Shown: piece after piece, positions 1 to 6,350 of the stretch
How the letters are laid out: each line of letters starts with the position of its first letter
How positions within the stretch are numbered: the stretch's first letter is position 1
Source: Caulobacter sp.
Lineage (GTDB): Bacteria; Pseudomonadota; Alphaproteobacteria; Caulobacterales; Caulobacteraceae
DNA length: 8,895 nucleotides
Direction: 5' to 3'
Assembly (NCBI GenBank): GCA_028291125.1
Contig: JAQGIN010000079.1
Span: forward strand, 1 to 8,895
Program-made: the position numbers and the translations under genes
Notes under the pieces: generated by a model
The model's database searches: none
Told to the model about the DNA's origin: nothing
Seen by the model: only the letters and a program-made list of their open reading frames with translations

Positions 1-1
1 C

Positions 2-796
2 TGGCGCGAGGTCACCTACGACGTCACCCCGCAGGTCAAGCTCACCGACCATGTCAGCGGCTACTTCCGCTTCGCCCACGGCTTCAGGGCCGGCGGTTTC
101 GCGGTCTCGGGCCAAAACACCATCAACCCGATCGACCCTGAAGTGCTGGACTCCTACGAGGGCGGCCTGAAGAGCCAATGGTTCGACCGCAAGCTGACCC
201 TCAATGCGGCGGCCTTCTATTACGACTATTCCAGCATCCAGGTGCTGGTCTACGCCCAGGTCGCCGGCAGCCCGGACCCCGTCGCCACCTTGCAAAACGC
301 CGGCGCCGGCTGGGTGAAGGGCTTTGAGCTTGAGGCCATCGCTCGGCCGATCGACGGCCTGCGCGTGACCGGAACCTTGGGGCTCCTCAAGACCGAATAC
401 ACCCAGTTCCTGACCGTGGTCTCCAATGCGCCCAAGGACGCATCCGGCAACGAGTTCGCCCGCGCGCCTCACCTCACCGCCGCCTTGGCGGCCGAGTATG
501 TCATTCCAGCCTTTGGCGGCGAGATCACGCTGGGCGGCGACTGGAGCTATCGCACCCGCCAATACTTCAACGCTGCGATCCAGGACAATCCGCTCTTGGA
601 ACAGAAGGCCTATGGCCTGGCCAACGCCCGCGTCGCCTTTAGCCCCAAGGGCGAGGTCTGGGAGTTCGCCGTCTCGGTGCAGAACCTGACCGACCGCGAC
701 TACACGGTCTTGGCCACCGGCCCGATCAACAAGGCCGTGCGCCGGGTCTCGGGCGATCCGCGCCTGGCCCTGGCCACCGTCACTCGCCGCTTTTGA
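2..796 (+). CDS. TonB-dependent outer-membrane receptor, C-terminal part (5' end outside window)
   Basis: This is the last ~264 residues of a TonB-dependent receptor, the energised outer-membrane channel for scarce ligands such as siderophores, vitamins or organic solutes. The frame is open from base 2 with no start, so the plug domain, TonB box and signal peptide lie to the left of the window. Visible family features are the barrel strand RFAHGFRAGGF, the stretch PEVLDSYEGGLKSQWFD, the NAGAGWVKGFELEA strand, and the C-terminal VQNLTDRDYT motif. The protein ends in a terminal Phe (TVTRRF), as expected of a barrel-assembly signal. The stop at 794-796 is 2 nt before the ATG of a substrate-binding lipoprotein, so it is probably the outer-membrane step of the same uptake system. 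The ligand cannot be read from the sequence. Family assignment is secure. Confidence 0.95.
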   Translation, partial: WREVTYDVTPQVKLTDHVSGYFRFAHGFRAGGFAVSGQNTINPIDPEVLDSYEGGLKSQWFDRKLTLNAAAFYYDYSSIQVLVYAQVAGSPDPVATLQNAGAGWVKGFELEAIARPIDGLRVTGTLGLLKTEYTQFLTVVSNAPKDASGNEFARAPHLTAALAAEYVIPAFGGEITLGGDWSYRTRQYFNAAIQDNPLLEQKAYGLANARVAFSPKGEVWEFAVSVQNLTDRDYTVLATGPINKAVRRVSGDPRLALATVTRRF

Positions 797-798
797 TC

Positions 799-1908
799 AT
801 GGACAAGCAGCTCATGGCCCCGCTTCGACATCTGGCGCTCATCGCCGCCGCTCTGGGCCTGCTGGCCCTGCCCGCCTGCTCGGGCAAGTCGGCGGCGGGG
901 AAGGCCGATGACGCCAAGATCGTCCGCATCGTGGCCGGCGCCGCCACCATCGGCGGCAAGCTGGAGCCGTCGGGCCTGACCGGGGTGGTCCAGGACCAAG
1001 GTTGGCTGGCGGGCGAGTTGGCCAAGAAGGGCTATCGGCTGCAGTTCGTCGACATGCCCCACGCCATTGGCGGGCCGATGATCAACGAGGGCTTCGTCAA
1101 CAAGACCGTCGAGTTCGCCTTCTACGGCGATCTGCCCGCGGTGATCGGGGCCAGCGGCGGCGCGCCGGTGCGGCTGGTCATGCCCTCCAACGCCGCCACC
1201 AACACCTATCTGCTGGTCCCGACCGGCTCGAGCGCCAAGTCGATCGCCGACCTGAAGGGCAAGCGCGTGGCCTTGCACCGCGGACGGCCCTGGGAAGCGG
1301 TGTTCGCCCGCCTGATCGCCGCCAACGGCCTGACGATCAACGATTTCAAGATCTACAACGTCAATCCTTCGGCCGGGGCCGCCGCCCTGGCGGCCGGCAA
1401 GGTCGACGGCTTCGTCGGCCCCATCGCCGACGCCGATCACCTCACATCGCAAGGCGTGGGCAAGATCATCTGGTCGACCAAGGTCGCGCCCAAGGTCTGG
1501 GCTCAGCGCACCGAGCTCTTTGGCCGCGGCGACTTCATCGACCAGCACAAGGACATCGCGCAGTTGGTCGCCGCATCTTACGTCCGCGCCGGCCAGTGGG
1601 CGTCGGACCCCGCCAACCGCGACGCCTATATCGTCACGCTCAGCCGCGAGACCCCCGAAAAGGCCATCCGCGCCGACCTGGACGGCACGGGTGATTGGAA
1701 GGCGAGGTTCTCGCCGCTGGCCACGCAAGGCCTGGAGGATCACTACCGAAACGTCATCGACTACGCCGCCGCCACCGGCCTGATCAGCCAAAAGCCCGCG
1801 ATCGGACCGCTAACCGACACCTCGCTGGTCGACCCGGCGGTGAAGATCGCCGGGGCCGAGGCCTATTGGTCGGGCGCCGCCAAGGCCGACGCGCTCAAAG
1901 CGCCATGA
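799..1908 (+). CDS. ABC transporter substrate-binding lipoprotein, SsuA/NitT/TauT type
   Basis: This 369-aa protein is the likely ligand-capture subunit of the ABC importer encoded just downstream. The N-terminus has a basic, hydrophobic signal ending in the lipobox LPAC, so lipid attachment is predicted at Cys27 with Ser at +2. The mature part looks like a type II periplasmic binding protein of the sulfonate/taurine/nitrate group: an early strand IVRIVAGAATIGG, the VEFAFYGDLPAVIG segment (~104-117), the hinge-region SIADLKGKRVALHRG (~148-162), LIAANGLTINDFKI and AAALAAGKVDGFVGP (~194-208). The start chosen is ATG 799. TTG 793 would overlap the receptor stop, and ATG 814 is a possible alternative that keeps the lipobox. 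No clear Shine-Dalgarno is visible, so coupling to the receptor gene is likely. Its stop overlaps the MFS start (ATGA). The ligand is unknown; a sulfonate-like compound is inferred from family only. Confidence 0.9.
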   Translation: MDKQLMAPLRHLALIAAALGLLALPACSGKSAAGKADDAKIVRIVAGAATIGGKLEPSGLTGVVQDQGWLAGELAKKGYRLQFVDMPHAIGGPMINEGFVNKTVEFAFYGDLPAVIGASGGAPVRLVMPSNAATNTYLLVPTGSSAKSIADLKGKRVALHRGRPWEAVFARLIAANGLTINDFKIYNVNPSAGAAALAAGKVDGFVGPIADADHLTSQGVGKIIWSTKVAPKVWAQRTELFGRGDFIDQHKDIAQLVAASYVRAGQWASDPANRDAYIVTLSRETPEKAIRADLDGTGDWKARFSPLATQGLEDHYRNVIDYAAATGLISQKPAIGPLTDTSLVDPAVKIAGAEAYWSGAAKADALKAP

Positions 1909-3104
1909 GCGAGATCGCTCAACCTATGGAGAAGGCCCAGGAATCGCCGCTGAACTTCATCCAGAAGTTCATGCTCCTGGCCGTGGTCAGCGGCGGCTCG
2001 ATCGCGCTGGGGCGCATCGCCACCCAGCTGTTCGCCATCCATCTGGGCGCCACCCCGCTGCAGATCGGCGCGATCATGGCCCTGGAGCAGGCGGCCATGG
2101 TGATGATGGCCCTGCCGGCGGGCTTTTTGATCTCCAAGCTGGGCGTGCGGGCCTCCTACTTCACCGCCAGCCTCGGCCCGATGCTGGTCTATGCGGTGAT
2201 GCCGTTCGCCATGACCTGGCAGTGGCTGGCCGTGGCCCGTGGCCTGATCGGGATTTGCATCCCGTTTCGCATCGTCTCGATGAACACCTCGTTCCTGCGC
2301 GAGCTGCCCCGGATCGGTCCCGACAAGGCCGGCTGGTATCGTGGCTCGCAGGCGATCGGCATCTCGCTGGTCGGTCCGGCCCTGGCCGCCCGGGTCACCG
2401 GGCATTTCGGCTATGGCGCGGCGTTCGTGGCCTCCGGGCTGATGTTTGGGGTGATGGGCGCGGCCTCCCTGACCTTCTTTCCCGACACCCGCGCGCCGGC
2501 GGTCGACTCTGCGAAGGTCAGCCTGCGCGGCCAGGTCGGAAGTCTGCTCAAGCAGCGCAACATCTTCGAAAGCTGCCTGATCGAGCACGTCTCCAGCGCC
2601 ACCACGTCGCTGTTTTCCACCTTCATCCTGGTGGTGGCGATCAAATCCCTGGGCATGCCCAGATCCTTGGCCGTGTCCTTGATCGCCGTGCAGGGCTGCA
2701 CGACCATCGCCTCCTTGTTCCTGGGCAGCCGCCTCTATGTGCGGATGAGCCGCCACGGCGGCTACGCCTGGTCGCTGGGCGCAGGGATCGCCTCGCTCCT
2801 GTGTCTTGGCCTTGGCCACAGCTATGGCGTCCTGGCGGCCGGAGCCTGCCTGCTGAGCCTGGCCTCGACCTCGATCCACTTCCAGAACATGACCCAGCTG
2901 GCCAGCAACGGCGCCGACAAGAGCAAGATCTCGGGCCTCTACAACGTCGCGGGCATGTCGGGCGGCGTGGTCGGGGCGATGAGCGGCGGTCTGATCTCCA
3001 GCCTCACCGCCGTGCAGAACGTCTATCCGCTGTGGATCCTCGTCCTCCTCGCCACCGCCGGCGTCATCGCCTGGCGCGCTCGCCGGAGTCTCGCCGATGC
3101 TTAA
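1905..3104 (+). CDS. MFS transporter
   Basis: This is a 399-aa polytopic inner-membrane protein with a major facilitator superfamily layout, likely twelve transmembrane helices. Hydrophobic segments run from about residue 22 to 190 and from about 225 to 390. They are separated by a hydrophilic central loop (~194-218) carrying basic and acidic residues. The cytoplasmic loop GFLISKLGVRASY (~73-85) occupies the place of MFS motif A but lacks the usual Asp. The start ATG 1905 overlaps the preceding stop as ATGA; the frame is open further upstream, but there it runs inside the binding-protein gene. The gene sits between the ABC binding protein and the first permease, and its end overlaps the permease start by 8 nt, so it is clearly co-translated with the ABC system. 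It could import the same compound or export a product; direction and substrate cannot be inferred. Confidence 0.88.
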   Translation: MSEIAQPMEKAQESPLNFIQKFMLLAVVSGGSIALGRIATQLFAIHLGATPLQIGAIMALEQAAMVMMALPAGFLISKLGVRASYFTASLGPMLVYAVMPFAMTWQWLAVARGLIGICIPFRIVSMNTSFLRELPRIGPDKAGWYRGSQAIGISLVGPALAARVTGHFGYGAAFVASGLMFGVMGAASLTFFPDTRAPAVDSAKVSLRGQVGSLLKQRNIFESCLIEHVSSATTSLFSTFILVVAIKSLGMPRSLAVSLIAVQGCTTIASLFLGSRLYVRMSRHGGYAWSLGAGIASLLCLGLGHSYGVLAAGACLLSLASTSIHFQNMTQLASNGADKSKISGLYNVAGMSGGVVGAMSGGLISSLTAVQNVYPLWILVLLATAGVIAWRARRSLADA

Positions 3105-3864
3105 GGTCCTGCGGTCCTTGCGATCGATCGCCCTGTCGTGGTCGGGGATCGCCACCCTGCTCCTGGCCTGGTGGCTGAACACCAGGCTTGGCCTCTTTCC
3201 GCCTCAGGTTCTGGCGCCGCCCGAGCGCGTGGCCGCCGCCTTTGTCGCCGGGGTCAGGAGCGGCGACCTGGCGCGCAATCTCGTCGCCAGCCTCAGCGTC
3301 CTGGCCGCCGGCTATGTCATTGGCGCGACGCTTGGCGTGGCGTTCGGGGTGGCGATGGCTCGTTCCAGGACCATCGAGAGCTACACCTCGGGCCTTTTTC
3401 ACGCCATCCGCCAGGTGCCGACCATCGCCTTTATCCCAATGCTGGTCTTGATGTTTGGCATCGAGGCGACCTTCAAGATCGTGGTGGTGGGCAAGGCGTC
3501 GTTCTACCCCGCGGCCTTGGCCGCCTACACCGCCGTGCAAGGCCTGCCGCGGCGCTATTTCGATGTCGCCGACGTCTATCGCCTGTCGCCGCTGGCCCGC
3601 CTGCGCCACGTCATCTTGCCCGCCAGTTTGCCGCCGGTGCTCACTGGCCTGCGGCTGAGCCTTAGCCGCGCCTGGGTGGCTCTGGTCGCCGCTGAACTCT
3701 TGGTGGCTGATCGCGGCATCGGCCAGATGATGGAGCTGGGCCGCCAGACCTTCCGCCTCGACGTCGTGCTGATGGGCGTCGTGCTGATCGGCGCGATCGG
3801 CTTTTTGCTTGATCGCGGCTTCAAGCGCGTCGAGCGCCTTCTCGTTCGTGGAGCCCCCGCATGA
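3097..3864 (+). CDS. ABC transporter permease, SsuC/TauC-like (first of a pair)
   Basis: This is a 255-aa inner-membrane subunit of a binding-protein-dependent importer of the nitrate/sulfonate/taurine class. It has about six hydrophobic segments (first ~17-27, last ~223-238). The family stretch FHAIRQVPTIAFIPMLVLMFG spans 101-121. A cytoplasmic EAA-type loop lies at ~157-185 (DVADVYRLSPLARLRHVILP, then ASLPP); it is the docking site for the ATPase. A GGAG at 3085-3088 sits 8 nt before the ATG, supporting this start even though it overlaps the MFS gene by 8 nt. The stop overlaps the next permease start (ATGA). Length is normal for SsuC/TauC-type permeases. It probably forms a heterodimer with the following permease, since a single ATPase gene follows two different permease genes. 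Confidence 0.93.
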   Translation: MLKVLRSLRSIALSWSGIATLLLAWWLNTRLGLFPPQVLAPPERVAAAFVAGVRSGDLARNLVASLSVLAAGYVIGATLGVAFGVAMARSRTIESYTSGLFHAIRQVPTIAFIPMLVLMFGIEATFKIVVVGKASFYPAALAAYTAVQGLPRRYFDVADVYRLSPLARLRHVILPASLPPVLTGLRLSLSRAWVALVAAELLVADRGIGQMMELGRQTFRLDVVLMGVVLIGAIGFLLDRGFKRVERLLVRGAPA

Positions 3865-4685
3865 TCTCGCCCGTCCTGGGCGGTCCGGCCATGGCCGGAT
3901 CGCATCCGACCTTCAAGATGCCGCGCCTGTCCTTCCTCAAGGGCCTGGTGCTGCCACTGCTGATCCTCGTCGCCTGGGACCTCCTGGCCCGGCGCGGCGG
4001 CGGCTATGGGTTCGCCTTTGTCTCGCTCGAAGGACTGGGCAAGGCCTTGGTCGACACCATCGCGTCTGGCGAACTTCCCCGCCATGTCGCAACCAGCCTG
4101 CTGCGCGTGGCCATCGGCCTGTCGGTCGGTGGAACCGCCGGGGTGCTGATCGGCGCGGCCATGGCGCTGTCGCCGATCGTCGACAAGGTTCTGGGTCCCG
4201 TCTACCACGCTATCCGCCAGGTCCCGACCTTGGGCTGGATCCCGCTGCTGGGCCTGTGGTTCGGCTATGGCGAATTGCCCAAGGACCTGATCGTCATCAA
4301 GGCGGCGATGTTCCCGCTGGTGCTCAACACCTATGAGGGGCTCAAGGGCGTCAAGGCCGCCCATGTCGATGTCGGCAAGGTCCTGACCCTCAACCCGCTG
4401 CAGCTCTTCTTCAAGGTCCGCCTGCCCTCGGCCTTGCCGATGATCCTCACCGGCCTGCAACAGGCCCTGGCCTTCGCCTGGATCGCCTGCATCGGGGTGG
4501 AGATCCTGTTTGGCTCCGGCAGCGGCATCGGCGCGATGATCGAGACCGGCCAGGTCGAGGGCCGCATGGATGTCGTCCTCATCGGCGTGATCTTCGTCGG
4601 CCTGATCGCCTTTGCCCTCACCCGCCTCTTCACCCGACTGGCCGCGCCCGGCCTGCGCTGGCGCGATCTCAAGGAGTCCCGCTAA
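3861..4685 (+). CDS. ABC transporter permease, SsuC/TauC-like (second of a pair)
   Basis: This 274-aa permease is paralogous to the one before it. Both carry the HAIRQVPT stretch (here ~117-123) followed by an IP(L/M)LxLxFG-like helix, and an EAA-type loop, here ~167-193 (DVGKVLTLNPLQLFFKVRLP). About six membrane segments are seen, the first at ~29-42 and the last at ~237-255. The start ATG 3861 overlaps the preceding stop and has GGAG at 3850-3853, 7 nt upstream; in-frame ATGs at 3891 and 3918 are later alternatives. The C-terminus is charged (RWRDLKESR). The stop and the ATPase start overlap as TAATG. The role is the second half of the translocation channel, in the same family as nitrate, taurine and alkanesulfonate importers; the exact substrate is not readable. 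Confidence 0.93.
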   Translation: MISPVLGGPAMAGSHPTFKMPRLSFLKGLVLPLLILVAWDLLARRGGGYGFAFVSLEGLGKALVDTIASGELPRHVATSLLRVAIGLSVGGTAGVLIGAAMALSPIVDKVLGPVYHAIRQVPTLGWIPLLGLWFGYGELPKDLIVIKAAMFPLVLNTYEGLKGVKAAHVDVGKVLTLNPLQLFFKVRLPSALPMILTGLQQALAFAWIACIGVEILFGSGSGIGAMIETGQVEGRMDVVLIGVIFVGLIAFALTRLFTRLAAPGLRWRDLKESR

Positions 4686-5527
4686 TGTCGAGGACCAGAC
4701 CCGAGTTTGAGCCCATCACCGCCGGCCGCAGCGGGGCCTTGGCGATCCGCGCCGTGGGCAAGACCCACCATATCGACGGCCAGCCGCTGGAGGTGCTGCG
4801 CGATGTCAGCCTCGACATCGGGCCAGGCGAATTCGTCAGCATCGTCGGGGCCAGCGGCTGCGGTAAATCCACCCTGCTGCGGCTGATCGTTGGCCTCGAC
4901 AATGATTACCAAGGCGAGATCCGCCTGGATGACCGCCGCATCCTCTCCACCAGTCTGGACCGCGGCATCGTCTTTCAAGATCACCGCCTGTTTCCCTGGA
5001 TGACGGTGGAGGAAAACGTCGCCGTCGCCCTGGACCGCAGGCCCCTGGGCCGCGAGGCCAAGAAGAAGCTGGTCGCCGAAAGCCTGGCTCTGGTGAATCT
5101 CTCGGGCTTCGAGGGCGCCTATCCCCACCAGTTGTCAGGCGGCATGGCTCAGCGCGCGGCGATCGCCAGGGCCTTGATCAACGAGCCCAAGGTGCTGCTG
5201 CTCGACGAGCCGTTCGGGGCGCTAGACGCCCTGACCCGGCTGAAGTTGCAGACCGAGTTGCAAGCGCTTCGTCGTCGAAACCAGGGGACCATGCTGATGG
5301 TCACCCACGACGTCGAGGAAGCCCTCTATCTGGCCGACCGGGTGGTGATCATGCAGGGCGGGCCTGGCCGCATCGCCCGTATCGTCCCCGTCCCCTTCCC
5401 TCACCCGCGCGACCGCGGCTCAGCCGCCTTCGCCAGATTGAAGGACGAGATCCTCGCCGAGTTGATGCGCGAGCCTGAACTAGGTTCCGCCCAGGTCACC
5501 ATCCTTTCCCAGGACCGTCGCCGCTGA
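4685..5527 (+). CDS. ABC transporter ATP-binding protein, SsuB/TauB-like
   Basis: This is the 280-aa cytoplasmic ATPase that powers the two preceding permeases. All catalytic motifs are intact: Walker A GASGCGKST at 55-63, Q-loop Gln98 (IVFQDHRLFPW), signature LSGGMAQR at 150-157, Walker B LLLDEP ending in Asp174-Glu175-Pro176, D-loop GALD at 178-181, and the switch His208 in VTHDVEEAL. FQDHRLFPWMTVEENV and the HDVEEALYLADRV region are characteristic of the nitrate/sulfonate/taurine ATPase group. AAGGAG at 4671-4676, 8 nt before the ATG, supports the start, which overlaps the permease stop (TAATG). The N-terminus (~1-18) is a non-conserved tail ahead of the fold. The stop is 17 nt before the hydrolase gene. 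Confidence 0.96.
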   Translation: MSRTRPEFEPITAGRSGALAIRAVGKTHHIDGQPLEVLRDVSLDIGPGEFVSIVGASGCGKSTLLRLIVGLDNDYQGEIRLDDRRILSTSLDRGIVFQDHRLFPWMTVEENVAVALDRRPLGREAKKKLVAESLALVNLSGFEGAYPHQLSGGMAQRAAIARALINEPKVLLLDEPFGALDALTRLKLQTELQALRRRNQGTMLMVTHDVEEALYLADRVVIMQGGPGRIARIVPVPFPHPRDRGSAAFARLKDEILAELMREPELGSAQVTILSQDRRR

Positions 5528-5544
5528 ACCCAAGGAGGCCACAG

Positions 5545-6171
5545 ATGATCACGCCAGACACGCTGGATGCGCCTTCGAGACCTTCCCAGGAGGACGCGGA
5601 CGAGCGGCGAGATCATCCGCCGATCCTCATTGTGCCCGGCCTCTACAATTCCGAACCCGACCACTGGCAGAGCCATTGGCAGCGGACCCTGCCGGGCGCC
5701 GAGCGGGTCGACCAGAGCGACTGGGAGCGGCCGACCCTGGGCGACTGGACCGCCAGCCTGGCCGAGGCCCTCCGCCGGCGGCCCGGCGCGATCCTGGTCG
5801 CTCACAGCCTGGGCTGCGCCCTGGTCGCCCATCTGGCTCAGGTGAATGGCGGCCGCGGCGTCGGCGGCGCCTTCCTGGTCGCGCCCGCCGACGTCAATCG
5901 CGACGGCCCCGCGGGTCGGCTGCTCACCGGCTTTTCCCCCATCCCGCGCCAAAGGCTGGCCTTCCCCAGCCTGGTGGTGGCCAGCCGCGACGATCCCTAT
6001 GTCGAGATCGGCCGCGCCGAGGCCTTCGCCCGCAGCTGGGGATCGGAATTCGTCGATCTGGGCCAATCTGGCCATATCAATGTGGCGTCGGGCCATGGCC
6101 CCTGGGGGAAGGGACGGCGCCTGCTCAAGCGTTTGATCGACCGCGCCACGGCCCAGGACGTGTCGCCCTGA
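5545..6171 (+). CDS. RBBP9/YdeN-type serine alpha/beta hydrolase
   Basis: This is a 208-aa predicted cytoplasmic hydrolase of the RBBP9/YdeN (Ser_hydrolase) family; no signal peptide or membrane segment is seen. The family opening ILIVPGLYNSEPDHWQSHW is at 27-45. The nucleophile elbow AHSLG (86-90) places the catalytic serine at Ser88. The acid is probably Asp150 in ASRDDPYV, and the histidine is His177 in SGHINV. The first ~23 residues are polar and not part of the fold. A strong AAGGAGG at 5532-5538, 6 nt before the ATG, fixes the start. The gene lies 17 nt after the ABC ATPase and appears to be the last gene of the operon. Substrates of this family are mostly unknown. A role in hydrolysing the imported compound is inferred from position only. 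Confidence 0.9.
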   Translation: MITPDTLDAPSRPSQEDADERRDHPPILIVPGLYNSEPDHWQSHWQRTLPGAERVDQSDWERPTLGDWTASLAEALRRRPGAILVAHSLGCALVAHLAQVNGGRGVGGAFLVAPADVNRDGPAGRLLTGFSPIPRQRLAFPSLVVASRDDPYVEIGRAEAFARSWGSEFVDLGQSGHINVASGHGPWGKGRRLLKRLIDRATAQDVSP

Positions 6172-6298
6172 CCTCTCCGTAAGGCGCGGCCTGCACAGTT
6201 CCTGCGCAACGCCGACCTTCCGGCGCCGCAAAAGCCGAAGGCCGCGGCCGAATGCGCTCCGCCTCGGCCATCGACCGCGCGGCGGCGCCGGGAGTCTG

Positions 6299-6306
6299 GC
6301 TAGCTC
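6299..6306 (+). promoter_or_regulatory. Weak candidate -10 element for the amine oxidase operon
   Basis: GCTAGCTC matches seven of eight positions of the Caulobacter housekeeping -10 consensus GCTANAWC and lies about 45 nt before the ATG at 6351. No well-spaced -35 is visible: the nearest TTGACG-like string, TCGACCG at 6271-6277, is too far upstream. The call relies on the organism being Caulobacter-like and could be a chance match. Confidence 0.25.
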
Positions 6307-6335
6307 GACTCCAGGACCGCCGGACCGGCGGCGTT

Positions 6336-6341
6336 GGGGGA
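6336..6341 (+). promoter_or_regulatory. Ribosome binding site deciding the amine oxidase start
   Basis: The purine run GGGGGA ends 9 nt before ATG 6351. This spacing favours 6351 over the second in-frame ATG at 6357 (15 nt) and over the upstream ATG at 6252, which has no comparable site. Confidence 0.5.
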
Positions 6342-6350
6342 CTTCGTCGG

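Larger units (their letters stand above)
6172..6350. other. Intergenic gap between the transport operon and the amine oxidase operon
   Basis: This is the only sizeable non-coding gap in the window. The amine-oxidase frame is open from an ATG at 6252, but the translated 6252-6350 part reads as arginine/alanine-rich junk ahead of a twin-arginine signal, so I treat it as leader DNA. No convincing intrinsic terminator (GC hairpin plus T run) follows the hydrolase stop. Two copies of the palindrome CGGCGCCG lie at 6221-6228 and 6283-6290, and a possible -10 element lies at 6299-6306. Confidence 0.6.

Noticed and set aside
700..1791. - strand open frame (363 codons) opposite the binding-protein gene
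   Set aside because: Low-complexity translation and full overlap with a gene carrying a lipobox and family motifs.
1695..1904. N-terminal extension of the MFS protein from an ATG at 1695
   Set aside because: The extra 70 residues are Arg/Gly-rich, lie wholly within the binding-protein gene in another frame, and precede an ATGA-coupled ATG at 1905.
1863..3182. Long - strand open frame (439 codons) opposite the MFS gene
   Set aside because: The translation is a low-complexity Gly/Ala/Arg/Asp/His-rich product with no family features. It is the usual antisense shadow of a GC-rich gene with strong third-position bias.
6211..6240. Possible terminator hairpin after the hydrolase (CTTCCGGC ... GCCGAAG)
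   Set aside because: The stem is imperfect with a bulge, and there is no T run after it on the + strand, so it does not qualify as an intrinsic terminator.
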